Notes: a model not told the origin generated them from the letters alone. A stretch of DNA of 64,000 nt from Streptomyces coacervatus (GCF_029223485.1 NZ_JARHTP010000002.1:310001-374000), one strand, 5' to 3'; shown: positions 23,730-34,996, counted from the first letter of the stretch. A program made the numbers and translations.

Positions 23730-24707
23730 ATGGAAATCGGCATGGACAACGGCCTGGACAACGGCTTGGACATCGGCATTCTTCTTCCGACCGGAAGCGC
23801 CCAGTGGGACGCGGCCGACGACCCCCGCGAGCTGATCGACTTCGGGCGTCGGGCGGAACGCTCGGGGTTCTCCTCGCTCTTCGTCAACGACTCCCTGATC
23901 AGCCCGCGCATCGAGGCCCTGACGATGCTGGCCGCGCTCGCCCCGGTCACCGACACGGTGGCCCTGGGCACCGCCGCCCTGCTGCCGTTCCTGCGCCGCC
24001 CGATCCAGGCCGCGCAGTCCCTGGCCTCGCTCGATCTGCTGTCCGGCGGCCGGCTGACGGTGACCGTAGGCGCGGGCTTCCCCGGCCGTTTCGGGCGGCC
24101 CTTCTACACGCTGTCAGAGGTGCCGTGGGAGCGCCGCTTCGACCGGCTGGACGAGACGGTCGCCCTGTGGCGGGCCCTGTGGGGCGGCGCCGGATCCTTC
24201 CACGGCGAGATCCTGCGCTACGCCGACATCCCGCCCGCGACCAGGCCGTACCGCCCCGGCGGGCCACCGGTCTGGCTGGGCGGGGCGACCCCCTCGGCGC
24301 TGGCCCGCACCGGCCGGATGTACGACGGCTGGCTGCCCTACCCGCCCGATCCCGCCGACTACGCCGCCGGCATCCTGGACGTGCGCAAGGCTGCGGCGGA
24401 TGCGGGCCGCGCCGCCGAGGACGTGACCGCGGCGCTGTTCGTCACCGTACGGGTCGACGAGGACGTCGAGCGCGGCCGCCGGGCCCTGGACGAGTACGCG
24501 CGGGCCAACTACGGCATGCCGCTGGAGGAGTTGGAGAAGATCCAGGCCGTGGTCACCGGCACGGCCGACCAGGTGCGCGACGGCCTGGCGCGGTACACGG
24601 CCGCAGGCGCCCGGCATCTGGTCTGCCGTCCGGCCGCCATGGGCCTGCGCTCCCTGCGCGACCAGATGGAGCGGATCGCGGACCTGATCCCCACGCTCAG
24701 GGCATGA
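23730..24707 (+). CDS. LLM-class (luciferase-like) flavin-dependent oxidoreductase
   Basis: 325 aa TIM-barrel flavin/F420 monooxygenase-like protein. Markers: DIGILLPTGSAQWDAADDPRELIDFGRRAERSGFSSLFVND, LGTAALLPFLRRPIQAAQSLASLDLLSGGRLTVTVGAGFPG, PVWLGGATPSALARTGRMYDGWLPY and VTGTADQVRDGLARYTAAGARHLV. The N-terminus has a short internal repeat (GMDNGLDNGLDIG). Whether it uses FMN or F420 is not decidable. Divergent from the MmyB-type regulator, which probably controls it. Confidence 0.9.
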   Translation: MEIGMDNGLDNGLDIGILLPTGSAQWDAADDPRELIDFGRRAERSGFSSLFVNDSLISPRIEALTMLAALAPVTDTVALGTAALLPFLRRPIQAAQSLASLDLLSGGRLTVTVGAGFPGRFGRPFYTLSEVPWERRFDRLDETVALWRALWGGAGSFHGEILRYADIPPATRPYRPGGPPVWLGGATPSALARTGRMYDGWLPYPPDPADYAAGILDVRKAAADAGRAAEDVTAALFVTVRVDEDVERGRRALDEYARANYGMPLEELEKIQAVVTGTADQVRDGLARYTAAGARHLVCRPAAMGLRSLRDQMERIADLIPTLRA

Positions 24708-24709
24708 CG

Positions 24710-24737
24710 CCGGGGCCGCCCCGCAGGGCGGCCCCGG
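24710..24737. terminator. Bidirectional hairpin terminator
   Basis: Perfect 12-bp stem CCGGGGCCGCCC / GGGCGGCCCCGG with a 4-nt loop, placed between the convergent LLM gene and the transhydrogenase operon. Confidence 0.75.
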
Positions 24738-24753
24738 TGCGTCCGGCCGCGGG

Positions 24754-26166
24754 TCAGCCGACGAACTCACCCACGGCTGCCTTGAGTTCGGCCAGTCCCT
24801 TCTTGGCGTCGGTGAAGAACATGCCGGTCTTCGGGTCGGTGTAGAGCTCGTTGTCGATGCCGGCGTAGCCGTGGCCCATCGAGCGCTTGATGACGACGAC
24901 GCTCTTGGCCCTGTCGACGTCGAGAATCGGCATGCCCGAGATCGCGTTGCCGGGACGGCGGGCGATCGGATTGGTCACGTCGTTGGCGCCGATGACGAGG
25001 GCGACGTCCGCCTGCGGGAACTCGGGGTTGACCTCGTCCATCTCCTTCAGCCGGGTGTAGGGGACGTTGGCCTCGGCCAGGAGCACGTTCATGTGTCCGG
25101 GCATGCGGCCCGCGACCGGGTGGACGGCGTAACTGACGTCGACACCGTGGTCGGTCAGCATCTTGGCCAGGTCGCCGAGTTCGTGCTGTGCCTGGGCCGC
25201 GGCGAGGCCGTAGCCGGGAACGAAGATGACCTTGCTCGCGTACGCCAGCTGGATCGCCACGTCGTCCGCGGAGACCGACCTCACCTGGGCGGGGGCTCCC
25301 TCTTCGGCGGCCGGAGCGCTGTCCCCGGTGCCGAAGCCGCCGACCACGATGTTCGCGATCGACCGGTTCATGGCGTCGGCCATCAGTTTGGTGAGGATGC
25401 CGCCCGAGGAGCTGACCAGCATGCCCGCGATGATCAGCGCGGTCTCGTCGAGGACGAAGCCGGCCATCGCGACGGCGGATCCGGTGAAGGCGTTCAGCAG
25501 GGCGATGACGACCGGCATGTCCGCGCCGCCGATGGGCAGCACCATCGTCACGCCGAAGAGCAGGGCGACGGCGACGAGCCCGTACAGGGCGACGAGCGAG
25601 TCCGGGGCCAGCACCAGCCAGACCGTGCCGGCGGCGAAGGAGGCGGGCAGCAGCACGTTCAGCAGACGCGCTCCCGGGAACGCCACCGGCGCGCCCGAGA
25701 CGACGCCCTGGAGCTTCCCGGCCGCGATCAGCGATCCGGAGAAGGTGACCGCGCCGATGACGATGTCCAGGGCACCCGGGAGCGAGACCCGTGCGCCGAG
25801 GGCGGCCGGATGGTCCGCCTGGAGCAGGTCGTTGACCGCGATCAGGGCGGCCGCCCCGCCACCAACTGCATTGAAGAGGCTGACCAGTTGAGGCATGGCG
25901 GTCATCTTGACCTCGCGCGCGGCGTACAGCCCGAGCGCGGCGCCGATCAGGCCGCCCGAGGCGAGCACCAGCCAGCCGGTCGTGCTGATCGTGCCTTCGT
26001 GGGCCACCAGCCACACCGTGGCGGCGATCGCGACGGCCATCGCCCCGGCGGACACGGTGTTGCCGCGGCGGGCCGTGCGCGGGTGGTTCATCAGGTGCAG
26101 GCCGATGACGAAGCAGGCGGCCGTGGTCAGGAAGATGTAGTGGACGGCGTTGGAGACGTTGTCCAT
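24754..26166 (-). CDS. pntB: NAD(P) transhydrogenase beta subunit PntB
   Basis: 470 aa. N-terminal half has about eight membrane helices (NAVHYIFLTTAACFVIGLHL, LYAAREVKMTAMPQLVSLFNAVGGGAAAL, GSLIAAGKLQGVVSG). The C-terminal domain III binds NADP (VIFVPGYGLAAAQAQHELGDLAKML, YAVHPVAGRMPGHMNVLLAEA, VALVIGANDVTNP, RSMGHGYAGIDNELY). The enzyme couples proton entry to hydride transfer from NADH to NADP+. ATG 26166 was chosen; GTG 26175 is also open behind GGAGG. Last gene of a three-gene pnt set. Confidence 0.95.
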   Translation of the reverse strand: MDNVSNAVHYIFLTTAACFVIGLHLMNHPRTARRGNTVSAGAMAVAIAATVWLVAHEGTISTTGWLVLASGGLIGAALGLYAAREVKMTAMPQLVSLFNAVGGGAAALIAVNDLLQADHPAALGARVSLPGALDIVIGAVTFSGSLIAAGKLQGVVSGAPVAFPGARLLNVLLPASFAAGTVWLVLAPDSLVALYGLVAVALLFGVTMVLPIGGADMPVVIALLNAFTGSAVAMAGFVLDETALIIAGMLVSSSGGILTKLMADAMNRSIANIVVGGFGTGDSAPAAEEGAPAQVRSVSADDVAIQLAYASKVIFVPGYGLAAAQAQHELGDLAKMLTDHGVDVSYAVHPVAGRMPGHMNVLLAEANVPYTRLKEMDEVNPEFPQADVALVIGANDVTNPIARRPGNAISGMPILDVDRAKSVVVIKRSMGHGYAGIDNELYTDPKTGMFFTDAKKGLAELKAAVGEFVG

Positions 26167-26171
26167 GGCAC

Positions 26172-26504
26172 TCACACCTCCGCCTTCTCGCGCGCGTCGG
26201 AGGTGCTCTTCCCGGTGGCCGGCCTGGCCTTGAACATCTCCAGCATCCGGTCGGTGACGACGTATCCGCCGACGACGTTCATGGCGCCGAACACCATGGC
26301 TGCGAAGGCGAGGACGTAGCCGAGCCAGGTGTGCGACTCGGCCGCGATCAGCATCGCGCCGATGACGACGATGCCGTGCACGGAGTTCGAGCCGGACATC
26401 AGGGGTGTGTGCAGGGTCGCGGGGACCTTGCTGATGACCTCGACGCCGACCAGGACGCTCAGCACGAAGACAGTGATCGCGGTGAGGAGATCGAGGTTGT
26501 TCAT
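26172..26504 (-). CDS. pntAB: NAD(P) transhydrogenase alpha-2 (membrane) subunit
   Basis: 110 aa, the separate membrane part of the alpha subunit found in split-type transhydrogenases. Three to four hydrophobic helices: LLTAITVFVLSVLVGVEVISKVP, NSVHGIVVIGAMLIAAE and LGYVLAFAAMVFGAMNVVGGYVVTDRMLEMF. The start overlaps the pntAA stop (ATGA) and the stop lies next to pntB. Confidence 0.94.
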   Translation of the reverse strand: MNNLDLLTAITVFVLSVLVGVEVISKVPATLHTPLMSGSNSVHGIVVIGAMLIAAESHTWLGYVLAFAAMVFGAMNVVGGYVVTDRMLEMFKARPATGKSTSDAREKAEV

Positions 26505-27616
26505 GATGACGCTCCTCCCGTGAGGGCGGCCGTGATCTCGTCGGCCGGGTCGAGAACGAGTTCGCCGTCGCGCACGAGGTGGTGCAGGAGCGCGACGAGG
26601 TTGCGGGCGTAGGCCGTGGACGCGGCGGTCGCCATCGCGGACGGCAGGCGTCCGGCGCCGATGACGGTGACGCCGTTGTCCAGGACTTGTGTCTTGTCGG
26701 GTTCGGATCCCTCGACGTTTCCGCCGAGTTCGCTCGCGGCGAGGTCGACGACCACCGAGCCGGGCTTCATGGCCTCGACGGCGGCGGCGGTGACCAGCAA
26801 CGGCGGTGTGCGGCCCGGCACTTGGGCCGTGGTGATCACGATGTCGGTGCGGGCGATGTGCGCATCCAGCGCAGCTCGCTGGGCCTGCTGCTCGGCCTCG
26901 GTCAACTCCCGTGCGTAGCCGCCCTGTCCGGCGCCCGATCCGGTGCCTGGCGGTTGGTGGATGTCGAGGAATCGGGCGCCGAGCGATTCCACCTCCTCTC
27001 GTGATTCTGGGCGTACGTCGTAAGCGGTGACGACGGCGCCGAGGCGGCGGGCTGTGGCGATCGCCTGCAGTCCGGCCACTCCGGCGCCGAGGACGAGGAC
27101 CTGCGCGGGGCGCATGGTGCCCGCCGCGGTGGTCAGCATCGGGAAGAACCGGTCGTACGAGTCGGCCGCGAGCACGGCCGCCTTGTAGCCGGCGACGTTG
27201 GCCTGGGAGGTCAGCGCGTCCATGGACTGGGCGCGGCTGAGGGTGCGCGGCAGCAGATCGAGGCTCACCGTTCGGATCCCGCGCTCGGTCAGTTCCTTGA
27301 CCAGGCCTGGGTGGCGCAGCGGTTCGAGCAGGCCGATCAGGAGCTGCCCGGAGCGCAGCGACTCGGCGGCCTCCGCGTCCGGCGGGCCCACGCACAGCAC
27401 GGCGTCCGCGCGTGCGTACAGTTCGTCCGGGGGTACGACGGTGGCGCCCGCCGCGGTGTAGTCGGCGTCGGCGAACCAGGCGCCCGAGCCGGCTCCGGTC
27501 TCGACGAGGACGTCGATGCCGGCGCGGGTGAGCAGGGTGACGGCCTCGGGGACGAGGGCGACACGGCGTTCGCCGGGCGCCCGCTCCTGTACGGCACCTA
27601 CGGTGACGGTTCCCAT
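26501..27616 (-). CDS. pntAA: NAD(P) transhydrogenase alpha-1 (NAD-binding) subunit
   Basis: 371 aa, alanine dehydrogenase/PNT fold. N-terminal EERRVAL-like PGERRVALVPEAV, substrate-domain SLDLLPRTLSRAQSMDALTSQANVAGYKAAVLAA, and Rossmann motif VLVLGAGVAGLQAIATARRLGAVVTAYDVRPESREEVESLGA. It has the mobile loop and the C-terminal GNVEGSEPDKTQVLDNGVTVIG. Acts with PntAB and PntB at the membrane. Only 42 bp follow the alcohol dehydrogenase gene, so it can be part of the same long transcript. Confidence 0.95.
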   Translation of the reverse strand: MGTVTVGAVQERAPGERRVALVPEAVTLLTRAGIDVLVETGAGSGAWFADADYTAAGATVVPPDELYARADAVLCVGPPDAEAAESLRSGQLLIGLLEPLRHPGLVKELTERGIRTVSLDLLPRTLSRAQSMDALTSQANVAGYKAAVLAADSYDRFFPMLTTAAGTMRPAQVLVLGAGVAGLQAIATARRLGAVVTAYDVRPESREEVESLGARFLDIHQPPGTGSGAGQGGYARELTEAEQQAQRAALDAHIARTDIVITTAQVPGRTPPLLVTAAAVEAMKPGSVVVDLAASELGGNVEGSEPDKTQVLDNGVTVIGAGRLPSAMATAASTAYARNLVALLHHLVRDGELVLDPADEITAALTGGASS

Positions 27617-27658
27617 GATCTGCTGCCTCTCCCTGGGGCCGCGGGGATCTCCCGTGCC

Positions 27659-28672
27659 TCAGAACTCGAAGACGAGCCGGGCTTCGGCCCGTCCGCCGAG
27701 GACCTCGTCGAAGGAGTCGTTGACCTGGTCCAGGCGGCGCGTTTCGGCGATGACCTGGGTGCGTCCGGCCGCGTGCAGCGCGAACACCTCGGAGAGGTCC
27801 TGCCGGGTGCCGACGATGGAGCCGATGACGGAGATGCCGCCGAGGACGGTCTCGAAGATCGGCACATTGATCGCGGCGTTGTCGGCGGGCAGGGCGACCA
27901 TGACGAGCCGTCCGCCGCGGTTGAGCGACCTGTAGGCCTGCTCGAACGCCTGGGGTGCGGCGGCGAGCACGACGGCGACGTCCGCCCCGCCGGCCTTCTT
28001 GATCTCCTTCACCGGGTCGTGGGTGCGGGCGTTGACGGTCTGGTCCGCGCCGAGCCGGTGGGCCAGGCCCAGCTTGTCGGGTTCCAGGTCGACAGCGGTG
28101 ACCAGGCCGCCGACGAGGCGCGCGTACTGCAGCGCGAGGTGCCCGAGGCCGCCGATGCCGAAGACCGCGACCCGCTCGGCCGGGACCACCTTCGCGACCT
28201 TGATCGCCTTGTACGTGGTGACGCCCGCGCAGGTCAGGGGTGCCGCGTCGAAGGACGACACGCCGTCGGGCACCTGGACGACCGCGCCCGCGTCGGCGAC
28301 GGCGTACTCGGCGTAGCAACCGTCCACGGAGTAGCCGGAGTTGACCTGGCTCTCGCACAGGGTCTCCCAGCCGGAGACGCAGTAGCGGCAGGTGCCGCAG
28401 GACGAGCCGAGCCACGGGACGGCGACCCGCTTGCCGACCAGGTCGGCGGAGACTCCGGGGCCGACGGCCGTCACGGGGCCGATGCCCTCGTGGCCGGGGA
28501 TGAACGGCGGCTGCGGCTTGACGGGCCAGTCGCCGTGGGCGGCGTGGATGTCGGTGTGGCAGAGCCCGGAGGCCTCCATCTTCACGAGCACCTGGCCGGG
28601 GCCGGGCTGGGGTGTCGGCAGGTCCTGGATCTCCAGGGGCTTGCCGAAGTCGGTGACGACTGCTGCCTTCAT
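27659..28672 (-). CDS. Zinc-dependent alcohol dehydrogenase (AdhP type)
   Basis: 337 aa. Catalytic-zinc stretch GLCHTDIHAAHGDWPVKPQPP and GHEGIG; structural-zinc cysteines in CGTCRYCVSGWETLC. NAD fold VAVFGIGGLGHLALQYARLVGGLVTAVDLEPDKL. Looks like ethanol-active AdhP/AdhT enzymes. ATG 28672 follows GAGGAG at 7 nt. Downstream of DUF779 and aldehyde dehydrogenase genes, a trio seen repeatedly in actinobacteria; it suggests ethanol to acetaldehyde to acetate conversion, with NADH then passed to the transhydrogenase. Confidence 0.94.
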   Translation of the reverse strand: MKAAVVTDFGKPLEIQDLPTPQPGPGQVLVKMEASGLCHTDIHAAHGDWPVKPQPPFIPGHEGIGPVTAVGPGVSADLVGKRVAVPWLGSSCGTCRYCVSGWETLCESQVNSGYSVDGCYAEYAVADAGAVVQVPDGVSSFDAAPLTCAGVTTYKAIKVAKVVPAERVAVFGIGGLGHLALQYARLVGGLVTAVDLEPDKLGLAHRLGADQTVNARTHDPVKEIKKAGGADVAVVLAAAPQAFEQAYRSLNRGGRLVMVALPADNAAINVPIFETVLGGISVIGSIVGTRQDLSEVFALHAAGRTQVIAETRRLDQVNDSFDEVLGGRAEARLVFEF

Positions 28673-28683
28673 CGATCTGCTCC

Positions 28684-29052
28684 TCAACTGGTCTTGTTGC
28701 CGGGCGCGTTGACCCGGGTCACGAAGTGCAGCCCGTTCCCGGCTGCGAGGGAGAATCCGCCCGGTGTGCCCTCTTCGACGTCCAGGACGTAGCAGGGGCG
28801 GCCGAGCGCCTCGTACTGGGCGGCGTCCGTGTGGAAGGTGCAGCCCTCCACCACTCCGACGAGCAGGTCGCCGTCTCCCAGGGCGAATTCGCCGCCGGGG
28901 AAGCACATCGGGTCGCTGCCGTCGCAGCAGCCGCCCGACTGGACGAACATCACCGGCCCGCCCCGGGCGGCGCACAGGGCCGCGATGGCCTTGCGCGCCG
29001 CCTGCGTGGCGGTGACGCCCGCGGCGGCGTGGTTCTCGGCCTTCTCGGGCAT
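28684..29052 (-). CDS. DUF779 family protein
   Basis: 122 aa. Conserved cysteine-rich stretch VMFVQSGGCCDGSDPMCFPGGEF, followed by LLVGVVEGCTFHTDAAQYEALG and GTPGGFSLAAGNGLHFVTRV. DUF779 genes usually sit next to an aldehyde dehydrogenase, as here (15 bp gap). No biochemical activity is established. The cysteines suggest a metal site or redox role supporting the dehydrogenase. Confidence 0.9.
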   Translation of the reverse strand: MPEKAENHAAAGVTATQAARKAIAALCAARGGPVMFVQSGGCCDGSDPMCFPGGEFALGDGDLLVGVVEGCTFHTDAAQYEALGRPCYVLDVEEGTPGGFSLAAGNGLHFVTRVNAPGNKTS

Positions 29053-29067
29053 GTCGTCGCATTCCTC

Positions 29068-30588
29068 CTAGAACAGCCCGAGCGGCTTGTCGCTGTAGCT
29101 GACCAGGAGGTTCTTGGTCTGGCTGTAGTGCTCGAGCATCATCTTGTGCGTCTCGCGGCCGATACCGGAGACCTTGTAGCCACCGAACGCGGCACCCGCG
29201 GGGTACTGGTGGTAGCAGTTCGTCCAGACGCGGCCGGCCTTGATCGCGCGGCCCATCCGGTAGGTGCGGCCGGTGTCGCGGCTCCACACGCCGGCGCCGA
29301 GGCCGTACAGCGTGTCGTTGGCGATCTGCAGTGCTTCCGCCTCGTCCTTGAACGTGGTGACCGCGAGGACGGGTCCGAAGATCTCCTCCTGGAAGACCCG
29401 CATCTTGTTGTGGCCCTTGAGGACGGTCGGCTCGTAGAAGTAGCCGTCCTTGAACTCCCCGTCGAGCGTGGGCCGGTGGCCGCCGACCAGGAGTTCGGCG
29501 CCCTCCTTCAGACCGATCTCGACGTACGACGCGATCTTCTCGACCTGCTGCCTGGAGACCTGCGGGCCGATCATGGTGGCGGTGTCCAGCGGGTCGCCCT
29601 GCTTGATGGCGCGGATCCGCTCCAGGCAGCGGCCCATGAACTCCTCGTAGATGTCCTCCTGGATCAGTGCGCGCGAGGGGCAGGTGCAGACCTCACCCTT
29701 GTTGAACGCGTACAGGACGAGTCCCTCGACGGCCTTGTTGAGGAAGTCGTCGTCCTTCGCGGCCACGTCGTCGAAGAAGATGTTCGGCGACTTGCCGCCC
29801 AGTTCCAGGGTGACCGGGATGATGTTCTGGGCCGCGTACTGCATGATCAGGCGGCCGGTGGTGGTCTCGCCGGTGAAGGCGACCTTGGCGATGCGCTTGT
29901 TGGTGGCGAGGGCCTTGCCGATGTCGGCGCCGGGGCCGTTGACGACGTTGAGGACGCCGGGCGGCAGCAGGTCGCCGACGACCTCCATCAGCTTCAGGAT
30001 CGACCACGGGGTCGGGGAGGCCGGCTTGATCACCGTGGCGTTGCCGGCGGCGAGCGCGGGGGCCAGCTTCCACGCGGCCATCAGCAGCGGGAAGTTGAAC
30101 GGGATGATCTGGCCGACCACGCCCAGCGGCTCGTGGAAGTGGTAGGCGATCAGGTCCTTGTCGATCTCGGTGATCGAGCTCTCCTCGGCGCGGATCGCCG
30201 CCGCGAAGTAGCGGAAGTGGTCGGCTGCAAGGGGGATGTCGGCGGCGAGGGTCTCGCGCACCGGCTTGCCGTTGTCCCAGCTCTCCGCGACCGCGAGTTC
30301 CTCGCGGTGGGCTTCGATGGCATCCGCGACCTTGCCCAGCACCGCGGCGCGCTGGGCGGTGGATGCCTCGGCCCACTTGTCCTTGGCGGCGTGGGCGGCG
30401 TCGAGGGCAAGTTCGATGTCCTCGGCCCCGGACTTCGGGACCTCGCAGATGGGCTTGGCGGTGGCGGGGCACAGGTTGGGCGTGTACTCACCCGTGGTGG
30501 GGGCCTGCCACTTGCCGCCGATGAAGTTCTCGTAGCGGGGTGCCACGTCGACCGGACTGCCGGGCCTGCCCGGCGACTCGTACTTCAT
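29068..30588 (-). CDS. NAD-dependent aldehyde dehydrogenase
   Basis: 506 aa, full length. Catalytic Glu in [13 protein letters not shown] and catalytic Cys in [16 protein letters not shown] loop [33 protein letters not shown]-terminal [31 protein letters not shown]. Resembles acetaldehyde/chloroacetaldehyde dehydrogenases (AldA/ExaC-like). Strong ribosome site GGAAGGGGAAGG. The 90-bp leader between it and the GAF regulator carries repeated CGATC/GATCG words, a possible binding region for that regulator. Confidence 0.95.
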   Translation of the reverse strand: MKYESPGRPGSPVDVAPRYENFIGGKWQAPTTGEYTPNLCPATAKPICEVPKSGAEDIELALDAAHAAKDKWAEASTAQRAAVLGKVADAIEAHREELAVAESWDNGKPVRETLAADIPLAADHFRYFAAAIRAEESSITEIDKDLIAYHFHEPLGVVGQIIPFNFPLLMAAWKLAPALAAGNATVIKPASPTPWSILKLMEVVGDLLPPGVLNVVNGPGADIGKALATNKRIAKVAFTGETTTGRLIMQYAAQNIIPVTLELGGKSPNIFFDDVAAKDDDFLNKAVEGLVLYAFNKGEVCTCPSRALIQEDIYEEFMGRCLERIRAIKQGDPLDTATMIGPQVSRQQVEKIASYVEIGLKEGAELLVGGHRPTLDGEFKDGYFYEPTVLKGHNKMRVFQEEIFGPVLAVTTFKDEAEALQIANDTLYGLGAGVWSRDTGRTYRMGRAIKAGRVWTNCYHQYPAGAAFGGYKVSGIGRETHKMMLEHYSQTKNLLVSYSDKPLGLF

Positions 30589-30678
30589 GACCTTCCCCTT
30601 CCATCGATGACGATCCGGTCGATGGCGATCGGATGCGGATTCGGTGCGATCACGGCGATCGCTTTGATGCTCAGCACG

Positions 30679-31974
30679 CTAGGAACGGGAACGCTGCAAC
30701 ACCGCTGCATGCCGTCCGACCTGCGGTGGAATCACCATCGCGGCGTCCAGGGCATGCGCCCGGGCGGCCGCTGCCGCGCGCTGCGCCGAACCGCCGGGCA
30801 GGCGGTGGGCGAGCGCCAGCCATGCGTCGGCGTCCTCGGACCCCCAGGCGGCGTCCACCCAGCGGCGCAGCGGCCCGGCGTCCGGTCCGGCGAGGACGGC
30901 GCCGCGCAACTGCTGTTCCAGGGACTGCCGTTGCTCCACCACGACCGGCGCGTCGGAGCGCGGCAGCAGCGGGCCGGGGTAGCGGGCCAGTGCCTGGTTC
31001 ACCCGTCCCTCGGCGAGCAGGGACGCTACGTCGCCGAAGTCGGTGCGCACCGGGCGCAGCAGCGCGTACGGCCGTGAGCCGAGCAGGCCGGGGCCGAGCG
31101 CGGCGCGCAGCCGGGTCATCTCGGCGCGCAGCGTCGAGGCGGGCACCTCCCGCTCCGACAGGTCGACGGCGAGCCGGTCTCCGTGCACGCCATGCCCCTC
31201 CAGGGCGAGCGCCACCACGATGTCGCTGTGCCGTGGACTGAGCCGGTGGACGAGCCCGCCATAGGTGAGTTGGGCACTGTCCCGGCCCAGCGCGGCCAGC
31301 CGCAGGACGCCTCCGGGAGGGGGTGCGTCGGGGGCGGGCAGGGTGCGGGCGAGTTCCGCCTCGGCCGCCAGGGCCGCCGCCCGCACCGCGGCCAGGGCGG
31401 GCGGTGTGGCGATGGTGGTGCCGCCGGAGAGGTCGACGACGCCGAGGATGCGGCCGGTGGCGGGGTCGCGGACCGGGGCGGCGGCACAGGACCAGGCGTG
31501 CACGGCGCAGCTGTAGTGTTCGCCGGTCACGATCTGGACGGGGTGCGCCAACTCCAGTGCGGTGCCTGGGGCGTTCGTGCCCGCCTGCGCCTCGGACCAC
31601 ATGGCGCCCTCGGCGAAGTGCATGGCCTCGGCGCGCGCCATGGCCGCGGAATCCCCCTCGACCCACAGCAGGGTCCCGTCCACGTCCCCCGCCGCGAAGA
31701 CGTGCCCGTCGTCGGCGGCGCCGGTCCCCAACAGCTCCCGGAACAGGGGCAGTACGCGGGCCAGCGGGTGGGTACGGCGGTAGGCGGCCAGTTCCTCGGA
31801 TGTGGTGCGCAGGGACGGCAGCCGGCCGCCGTCGGCTCGTACGGCGGAGGCGGCACAGCGCCGCCATGAGTCGGCCACCAGGCTGCGCACGCCCGGCGGT
31901 GCTTCGGGCGCGGTCACGAATCGCTCGTGCGCGGCGCGCAGCGCGGTGGCCGAGGCCGCGGTGGAAGCGTCCAT
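30679..31974 (-). CDS. GAF-domain transcriptional regulator of the aldehyde/alcohol dehydrogenase operon
   Basis: 431 aa. The N-terminus resembles AcoR-type activators (PPGVRSLVADSWRRCAASAV, HPLARVLPLFRELLG, then the GAF region FAEGAMWSEAQAGTNAPGTALELAHPVQIVTGEHY and CAAAPVRDPATGRILGVVDLSGG). It lacks the AAA+ sigma-54 domain. The C-terminal half looks like a winged-helix region (LSPRHSDIVVALALEGHGVHGDRLAVDLSEREVPASTLRAEMTRLR). This AAA-less form is common upstream of aldehyde dehydrogenase genes in Streptomyces, where sigma-54 is absent. Strong AGGAGGTGAC start. Upstream at 32044-32059 is a DevR-box-like repeat, linking the fermentative operon to the hypoxia circuit. Confidence 0.85.
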   Translation of the reverse strand: MDASTAASATALRAAHERFVTAPEAPPGVRSLVADSWRRCAASAVRADGGRLPSLRTTSEELAAYRRTHPLARVLPLFRELLGTGAADDGHVFAAGDVDGTLLWVEGDSAAMARAEAMHFAEGAMWSEAQAGTNAPGTALELAHPVQIVTGEHYSCAVHAWSCAAAPVRDPATGRILGVVDLSGGTTIATPPALAAVRAAALAAEAELARTLPAPDAPPPGGVLRLAALGRDSAQLTYGGLVHRLSPRHSDIVVALALEGHGVHGDRLAVDLSEREVPASTLRAEMTRLRAALGPGLLGSRPYALLRPVRTDFGDVASLLAEGRVNQALARYPGPLLPRSDAPVVVEQRQSLEQQLRGAVLAGPDAGPLRRWVDAAWGSEDADAWLALAHRLPGGSAQRAAAAARAHALDAAMVIPPQVGRHAAVLQRSRS

Positions 31975-32043
31975 GTCACCTCCTGTGTGCCGTCCTCCCG
32001 GTCCGGCCCCACCAGCCTCACCCGCGCGGCGGGGAGGGGAGCA

Positions 32044-32059
32044 GAGGCCGAAGGGCCCC
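32044..32059. promoter_or_regulatory. DevR/Osd-box-like inverted repeat
   Basis: GAGGCCGAAGGGCCCC, 70-85 bp upstream of the GAF regulator gene. Confidence 0.5.
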
Positions 32060-32118
32060 TGTGGCAGGGCCTGGTGGGCTGACGTCAGGAGGCGGTCGGC
32101 ACGAGGAGATGCGGGCGG

Positions 32119-33894
<1,776 letters not shown>

Positions 33895-33967
33895 TCATGT
33901 GCCACGGTAACGGTGCAGGGCAGGGGGCGGTACGGGATCGGCCGAGCTTGCGGAGCTCCGTCGCCGG

Positions 33968-34996
33968 TCAGGCGTGGGGCAGGCGGGCGGCGACGTACTC
34001 GCTCAGGTCGAGGAGGCGGTTGGTGTAGCCCCATTCGTTGTCGTACCAGCCGAAGACCTTGACCAGTTCCCCGTTGGCCTGGGTCAGCGGGGCGTCCAGG
34101 ACGCAGGATGCGGGGTCGCCGACGACGTCGCGGGAGACGATCGGTGCGTCCGAGACCCGCAGGATGCCCTTCAGCGGCCCGTCGGCGGCCTCCCGGTATG
34201 CGGCGTTGATCTGGTCCGCGGTCGCCTCCCGTTCGAGGAGCACGCTCAGGTCGGTCAGCGAGCCGTCCTCCACGGGCACGCGTACGGCGATGCCGTCGAG
34301 GGTGCCGGCCAGCTCCGGCAGGACGAGGCCGACGGCCCGTGCGGCTCCGGTGCTGGTGGGGATGATGTTGACGGCGGCGCTGCGGCCGCGGCGCAGGTCC
34401 TTGTGCGGGCCGTCCAGGACCACCTGGTCGTTGGTGTAGCCGTGGATGGTGGTCATCAGTCCCTTGACGATGCCGAAGTGCTCGTCGAGCACCTTCACCA
34501 TGGGGGCCACGCAGTTGGTGGTGCAGGAGGCGTTGGAGACGACGTGGTCGTTGTCCGGGTCGTAGCTGCCTTCGTTGACGCCCATCACGAGGGTGGCGTC
34601 GACGTCCTTGCCCGGCACGGACAGCAGCACCTTGCGGGCGCCCGCCTTCAGGTGCGCTCCGGCCTGCTCGCGGGTGCGGAAGCGGCCGGTGGACTCGATG
34701 ACGACGTCCACGCCGTGCTCTTGCCAGGCGAGGGCGGCCGGGTCGCGTTCGGCGGTCACGGCGACGCGGTGGCCGTCGACCGTCAGGGAGCCGTCGTCGT
34801 GTTCGACGGTGCGGTGCAGCCGGCCGTACGTGGAGTCGTACTCCAGCAGATGGGCCAGCGCCGCCGGCGAGGTGATGTCGTTGACCGCCACGACCTCGAC
34901 GGGTGTGCCGGTGCCGCTCTCGGCCCGCTCCAGCACACAGCGCAGGTAGTTGCGGCCGATGCGGCCGAAGCCGTTGATGCCCACGCGTACGCTCAT
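33968..34996 (-). CDS. gap: Glyceraldehyde-3-phosphate dehydrogenase, type I
   Basis: 342 aa, complete. NAD fold VRVGINGFGRIGRNYLRCVL; catalytic Cys-His pair in SNASCTTNCVAPM and IHGYTNDQ; C-terminal VKVFGWYDNEWGYTNRLLDL. Start ATG behind GGGAGG. It sits between the sensor kinase and the response regulator, which are usually adjacent, and has its own DevR-box-like repeat at 35096-35111. It is probably a stress-induced second copy; Streptomyces genomes normally carry another gap gene in the glycolytic cluster. Confidence 0.96.
   Translation of the reverse strand: MSVRVGINGFGRIGRNYLRCVLERAESGTGTPVEVVAVNDITSPAALAHLLEYDSTYGRLHRTVEHDDGSLTVDGHRVAVTAERDPAALAWQEHGVDVVIESTGRFRTREQAGAHLKAGARKVLLSVPGKDVDATLVMGVNEGSYDPDNDHVVSNASCTTNCVAPMVKVLDEHFGIVKGLMTTIHGYTNDQVVLDGPHKDLRRGRSAAVNIIPTSTGAARAVGLVLPELAGTLDGIAVRVPVEDGSLTDLSVLLEREATADQINAAYREAADGPLKGILRVSDAPIVSRDVVGDPASCVLDAPLTQANGELVKVFGWYDNEWGYTNRLLDLSEYVAARLPHA

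Noticed and set aside
23741..23780. Tandem repeat at the LLM gene start (GGACAACGGC units) as a slippage-based switch
   Set aside because: Only two to three imperfect units of 12 nt, a multiple of three; a length change would not alter frame.
26172..28415. A 747-codon leftward frame spanning the pnt and adh genes
   Set aside because: Only its last 110 codons (pntAB) are real; the rest reads adh and pntAA out of frame.
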